A DNA stretch of 64,000 nucleotides. Origin: Rhynchosporium graminicola (taxonomy: Eukaryota > Ascomycota > Leotiomycetes > Helotiales > Ploettnerulaceae). Positions 59,601 to 64,000 of this stretch are shown here, in pieces. The stretch's first letter is position 1; every line of letters begins with the position of its first letter. The stretch covers positions 723,368 through 787,367 of the forward strand of contig FJUW01000009.1 of the NCBI GenBank assembly GCA_900074885.1, given 5' to 3'. A program made the translations under genes and the position numbers. Below the pieces are notes generated by a model. The model saw nothing but the letters and a program-made list of their open reading frames with translations, searched no databases and was not told where the DNA came from.

Positions 59601-61292
59601 TGTGCTGGAATTGTCGCAATTTTTGCGACGTGCAACAAAACCTGCAACGCGGCCGCTTGAAGACTTGGCAATGACAGCACGTGACCTGTAACCAAAACCC
59701 GAGCGCAGGACACACAGGGGAGAGAGCTTTGAGATTTGGATAGGCTTCTTTCGGCGAGAAATGATGATACTTGTGATGAGAGTTGGAACGATGAGAAGAT
59801 CTCTTGGAGATTCGTGACGAACTCAATCATAGATCATACATCCCTCAGAGATTCTTCACACTCATGAATGCGCCGACATACGAGGGGGGGGTCCATCCAG
59901 ATCCACTTTCCAGCTGGGCATTTCCGAACTCGAGCTCCGTCCATTCGCGCCTTATTGCCTGCCTGAATTGGCGGGGTCATTGAGCATGAGGATTTCTCAT
60001 CACTCCTCCGTCCTGAGTCAGGATACGGGACCTCCGAGCCCCCTTGGATGTGTTAGTTTCTCCCCGAAGTCGAGAATCAATTATATAGTATGTCGTGTTC
60101 CCAGAAGTCAGCCTCATCTCCCGGTTGATTGCTTGTATCGGGTGGGATGAGATAGATGGATGAATGGGAAACGCAAACCATCGCGACCGGCCCTGACCTG
60201 ACCTGACCTGACCTGCCCAGCCCCCACATCAATGGGCACGGGGAGTTTCCTGATTCATACATACTCTTTGTAATCAGCCAGCGGCGGCTATGATGGAATC
60301 AACTGCATCATAGTCCGCCGGGAGGACATCTAGACGGAAACATCGTGAACTCACTCTCTCTCGATTGCTCTTCGTAAGGAGGAAGAGACTGGACAAGCAA
60401 CCAACTATAGTATAGGTCCATGCAAACCGGAGGAGATGGAAGGAACGGACAACCAAGCATCACCAATGAATGCTATATATATATATATATATATATATCC
60501 TCTTGCGTACCGTACCGTACCGTCTCGAATTCTCTAGCAGCAAGCAAACCCTTGAATGCTGTGCTGTGCTGTGATGGTAACATACATCTCCATCACCCAC
60601 CCCCGCGCAGACATCGTACCCAGCCTATCATTTACATACATACATACATACATTGCTTCCGCGGTAATACAGCTTAAGTACTTTCCTGTCTAGACTCTGG
60701 AGGTTCAGGTTAACGATTGTATTGTATTGGAATCCATAATCTCCCACTCCTTCTCTGAACTCGTGTATCCGCCTCACCGGGCATCATTAACAGAGGAAGC
60801 TGATCCATAGTACTTATAGCAATCAAAGTCAAAGTAATCGAAGTAATCCAGTTATAAATCTATAAATTTATATTCCTCAGCTTCCAGCACACAAATCGAA
60901 GGCCTCCTCTTCATACCTTACTACCTCAGGTACCTTCCCTTCCCTTCCCTTCCTTACCTTATGTATCCATCCTGCCATCCCACTGGCTGCCCCTCCATCC
61001 CAATTGATCCTGGACCCACTCCGCTCCCCCATTCCACCACTCACGTCTCCCCTCGCCAATCCATCGCCTGACCATCCCATCCCATCCACCCTCATCCCGC
61101 CCAACAACCCAGCCCCGACTCGACTCGACTTCATCACCTACTAGCTTTTCTCTCCTGGCTCATCAACCAAAAGTACCCCCTTCTCCCAACACTGCATTCT
61201 CCGTCTGGCCAGCTCCAACGGAATACCTGCAATTCCTATCCATCCATCCATCCATCCATATACCCTCTACGCAGAATTAAAGCTTCATCAAT
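59601..61292. other. Intergenic and 6PGD promoter region, microsatellite-rich
   Basis: It holds GACCT (60193-60216), ACCGT (60507-60524), GCTGT (60557-60574), TTCCC (60932-60956) and CGACT (about 61116-61131) arrays, an (AT)n run at 60475-60498 and CATC repeats at 61238-61258. The C/T-rich stretch at 60900-61260 leads into the 6PGD start. No gene is seen. Confidence 0.5.
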
Positions 61293-63284
61293 ATGAGCGG
61301 ACCAACGTGAGTACCCCTCCCTCCCTTCTTCTTGCCCCAAATCCCATGGAAAAATTACCCCACCATCGCCATCGTCACCGTTTGCAAGCAAGCTGTCTCT
61401 ACCATCAACCCTTCGCAGCACCAAGATACTGTACAGCGCGCAGATCACTCACTATGCGATCCGAATGTTTTGAATTCCTTATCTTCTTTCTCATTTTCCC
61501 AAAGTCTGCTCTGACCAGTGTCTTGTCTTGCACAATCCAGTGCGCGCCTTGCCAGCATCAACCTTGGTGGGTCCGCACGAGGATTCTCGGACCAGCCAAC
61601 AATACTTGCCAAATCTGCGACGACAGCTACCTCTACACATACTGACAATGAACCCAGAGGAGATTTCGGCCTTATCGGTTTGGCCGTGATGGGTCAGAAC
61701 TTGATCTTGAACGCTGCTGATCACGGCTTCAATGTCGTGGCTTTCAACCGTACCGTTTCCAAGGTTGACAACTTCCTGGCCAACGAGGCCAAGGGTAAGA
61801 TAGCCCAATCATCTCTGCAGATAACAGGTGCTAAGACTACGCGGTTTAGGAAAGTCCATCGAAGGTGCCCACTCAATCGAAGAGTTCGTTAGCAAGCTCA
61901 AGACACCCCGCCGTATGATGCTTTTGGTTATGGCCGGAAAGCCAGTCGACGATTTCATCGAGACCCTCCTCCCCCACTGCGAGAAAGGCGACATCATTAT
62001 CGACGGCGGAAACTCCCATTTCCCAGACACCAACCGCCGTACAAAATACCTGGCCCAGAAGGGTATCCGATTCGTCGGTACTGGTGTTTCCGGAGGTGAG
62101 GAGGGTGCTAGATACGGTCCTTCCCTCATGCCCGGTGGAAACGAGGAGGCCTGGCCATACATTAAGGATGTCTTCCAGAGCATCGCAGCCAAGAGTGATG
62201 GTGATCACGGTGACCCATGTTGTGAGTGGGTTGGTGATGAAGGTGCTGGTCACTACGTCAAGATGGTGCACAACGGTATCGAGTACGGTGACATGCAATT
62301 AATCTGCGAAGTATGTTCCTCGATCTGAGCTATTGAATACTGCTAACAAATTAGGCCTATGATATCATGAAGCGCGGTCTCGGCATGAAGAACAAGGAGA
62401 TCGGGGATGTTTTCACGAAATGGAACAAGGGTGTTCTTGATTCCTTCTTGATTGAAATCACCCGCGATATCATGTACTTCAACGATGATGATGGAGAGCC
62501 ACTCCTTGAGAAGATCATGGATTCTGCTGGACAAAAGGGTACCGGAAAGTGGACCGCCATCAACGCTCTTGATCTCGGTATGCCAGTTACCTTGATCGCT
62601 GAGGCTGTCCTTGCCCGTTGCTTGTCCTCCGTCAAGGAGCAACGTACCAAGGCTTCTACCGTTCTCGAGTTCGTTGGGAGACAATCCAAGTTTGAGGGCA
62701 ACAAGGAGCAATTCCTTGATGACCTCGAGCAAGCCCTTTACGCATCCAAGATCGTCTCTTACTCCCAAGGTTTCATGTTGATGCAAGAGGTACGTCCATC
62801 TTTTTTTTTTTTTTTTGGAATCCTCAATCACTAACGAAGCCAGGCCGCCCGCGAATACAAGTGGAAGCTCAACAAGCCCTCCATCGCCCTCATGTGGCGC
62901 GGAGGATGCATCATTCGCTCCGTCTTCCTCAAGGACATCACCGCCGCCTACAACGCCGATGATAACCTCGAGAACCTCCTCTTCAACGACTTCTTCAACA
63001 AGGCCATCCACAAGGCCCAGCCAGGATGGAGAGACGTCGTCGCCAAGGCTGCGCTCCTCGGTATCCCAACTCCTGCTTTCTCCACCGCTCTCTCGTGGTT
63101 CGACGGTTACCGCACCAAGGATCTCCCTGCCAATCTTCTCCAGGCGCAGCGTGATTACTTCGGTGCTCACACGTTCAAGATCAAGCCTGAGTTCGCTAAC
63201 GAGAAGTACAAGGAGGGTGAGAATATCCATGTTAACTGGACTGGACGTGGTGGAAATGTTTCGGCTTCTACTTACCAGGCATAA
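61293..63284 (+). CDS. gnd1: 6-phosphogluconate dehydrogenase, decarboxylating, 495 aa
   Basis: Exons are 61293-61306, 61658-61794, 61850-62310, 62355-62789 and 62844-63284. Introns are 351, 55, 44 and 54 bases long, and all junctions keep frame. The enzyme oxidises 6-phosphogluconate to ribulose 5-phosphate and CO2 with NADP, in the oxidative pentose phosphate pathway, in the cytosol. The NADP-binding motif [11 protein letters not shown] is at residues 9-19, the substrate-site [12 protein letters not shown] at about 100-111, and the catalytic Lys188 with His191 and Asn192 in [11 protein letters not shown]. The C-terminus carries the usual GRGGNVSAS motif. The length matches the family. The first exon encodes only Met-Ser-Gly-Pro plus two bases, as in other ascomycete 6PGD genes. 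An alternative acceptor at 61540 would also keep frame and add a 39-residue segment. Confidence 0.96.
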
Positions 63285-64000
63285 ATATTGGATTGTGGAT
63301 ATCGTTTGAGGGGTTTGGATGGGAGGGATAAAGGGAACGAAAGAATGAACGCGAACGCCTGTATCTAGACTTTTCGTAGGCAATGAATCATATCATCCAT
63401 GTTTTCAGCTCTACACTCAAGTCCAGTGTCCAACGACCAGATGCATAGCTCTGCTCCATCTCTGTGCTTTTCGTGCGCGGACGCGGGAATAAACCCAGAC
63501 ATCGAGCCTCCTTGGAGGCTAGCCCATTTCCGTTCCGGTCGACACGAAACGAGACTTTTGATTTGGTATTTCATTGTCCTACTCTCCTCGAGCCGAATGA
63601 TAGCTTTACAGATGCAGAACATCACCTATAGTCACCACTTTCGACCCCACGACCCAAAACCCAAGCACTGTATGAGATCGTGACTTCACGGGATCCCAAC
63701 AGGATACAGAGCCGGGAGAAGAGTAGAGGGAGGGAAGTGCAAAGAAGTGCGCAAGAGGCTTCTTTCTCTCTGTCTCCGCGCTCAAGTTTCACGATGTAAA
63801 AAGAAAAAGAAAGAAAAAAAATGAATAAAGCCATTACAGCGTTGTACATCCATCCTGAGGAAGTAGTCCGCTCCTAAGTCTGGGAGTGAGGAAGACTTGG
63901 GAGATGTTCTTTCTTTCCGTGTTATATAGATGTATGGTTTAGTGTCGGGAGAGTCTGGGTTGGGTTGGGTTGGGTTGGGTTGGGTTTGTTGGGAGGGAGG
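63285..64000. other. 3' flank of 6PGD, with GGGTT array at the window edge
   Basis: No coding frame is supported. A (GGGTT)n pentanucleotide run lies at about 63956-63986. It is interstitial and of pentamer type, not the fungal telomere hexamer TTAGGG. Confidence 0.55.

Noticed and set aside
62343..63383. 346-codon open frame antisense to 6PGD
   Set aside because: It mirrors the strongly codon-biased 6PGD exons on the opposite strand, crosses their introns, and is Leu/Val/Glu-rich with no motif.
63956..63986. GGGTT array as a telomere
   Set aside because: The unit is a pentamer, it is short, and similar pentamer arrays occur throughout the right half.
1..64000. tRNA, rRNA or CRISPR-like arrays
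   Set aside because: I looked for cloverleaf-like and regularly spaced repeat patterns and found none convincing; a covariance-model search was not possible here.

Overview
The window reads as nuclear DNA of a filamentous ascomycete (Pezizomycotina). Short spliced genes carry GTAAGT/GTATGT donors and CTAAC branch sites. The gene set includes a Zn2Cys6 regulator, a cellular RNA-dependent RNA polymerase and an Ssr4-type SWI/SNF subunit, and the repeats show nonsense-rich C-to-T decay typical of RIP. A Leotiomycete (Helotiales, Sclerotiniaceae-like) is my best guess, but this is inference only.

Left part (1-16 kb): a heavily RIP-mutated Ty3-like gag-protease retrotransposon fragment on the minus strand (1 to about 2.7 kb) runs off the left edge. 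It is followed by an unusual run of short, unrecognised coiled-coil genes and their wrecks on the plus strand: about 3.95-4.63 kb (broken), 5.7-6.9 kb (intact, one intron), 7.6-8.5 kb (one in-frame stop), 9.2-9.8 kb (remnant) and 14.9-15.7 kb (intact, intronless). Between them lie an orphan gene (10.2-11.0 kb) and a nonsense-riddled reading frame (11.9-12.5 kb).

Middle (17-37 kb): a seven-exon bZIP-like transcription factor with only phase-0 introns (17.1-18.6 kb, minus); a complete 1238-aa RdRP with an RRM at its N-terminus and the DLDGD catalytic motif (22.3-26.3 kb, minus); a dead Zn2Cys6 regulator next to a dead FAD-dependent oxidoreductase (27.2-29.7 kb), which look like the remains of one small accessory locus; the intact 20S proteasome beta-5 gene (30.2-31.3 kb); then degenerate fragments, including a frameshifted small gene (35.7-36.3 kb) and an ankyrin remnant (37.0 kb).

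Right part (37-64 kb): long gene-poor intergenic DNA packed with microsatellites, many of them pentanucleotide arrays. It holds a predicted secreted 221-aa protein (43.1-44.1 kb, minus), an Ssr4-like chromatin-remodelling subunit (50.0-52.4 kb, minus), a tightly spaced orphan gene whose large intron is a degenerate tandem repeat (52.5-53.5 kb, minus), an intracellular GH15 glucoamylase-like enzyme (54.7-57.2 kb, minus) whose start codon lies 10 bases after the stop of another orphan gene (57.2-58.1 kb, minus), and 6-phosphogluconate dehydrogenase (61.3-63.3 kb, plus).

The housekeeping genes (proteasome beta-5, 6PGD, Ssr4, GH15, RdRP) are intact and spliced by simple models that keep frame throughout. 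The orphan and accessory genes are mostly decayed. No tRNA, rRNA or CRISPR was seen. Exon boundaries are read by eye from splice signals and frame continuity, not from transcripts.
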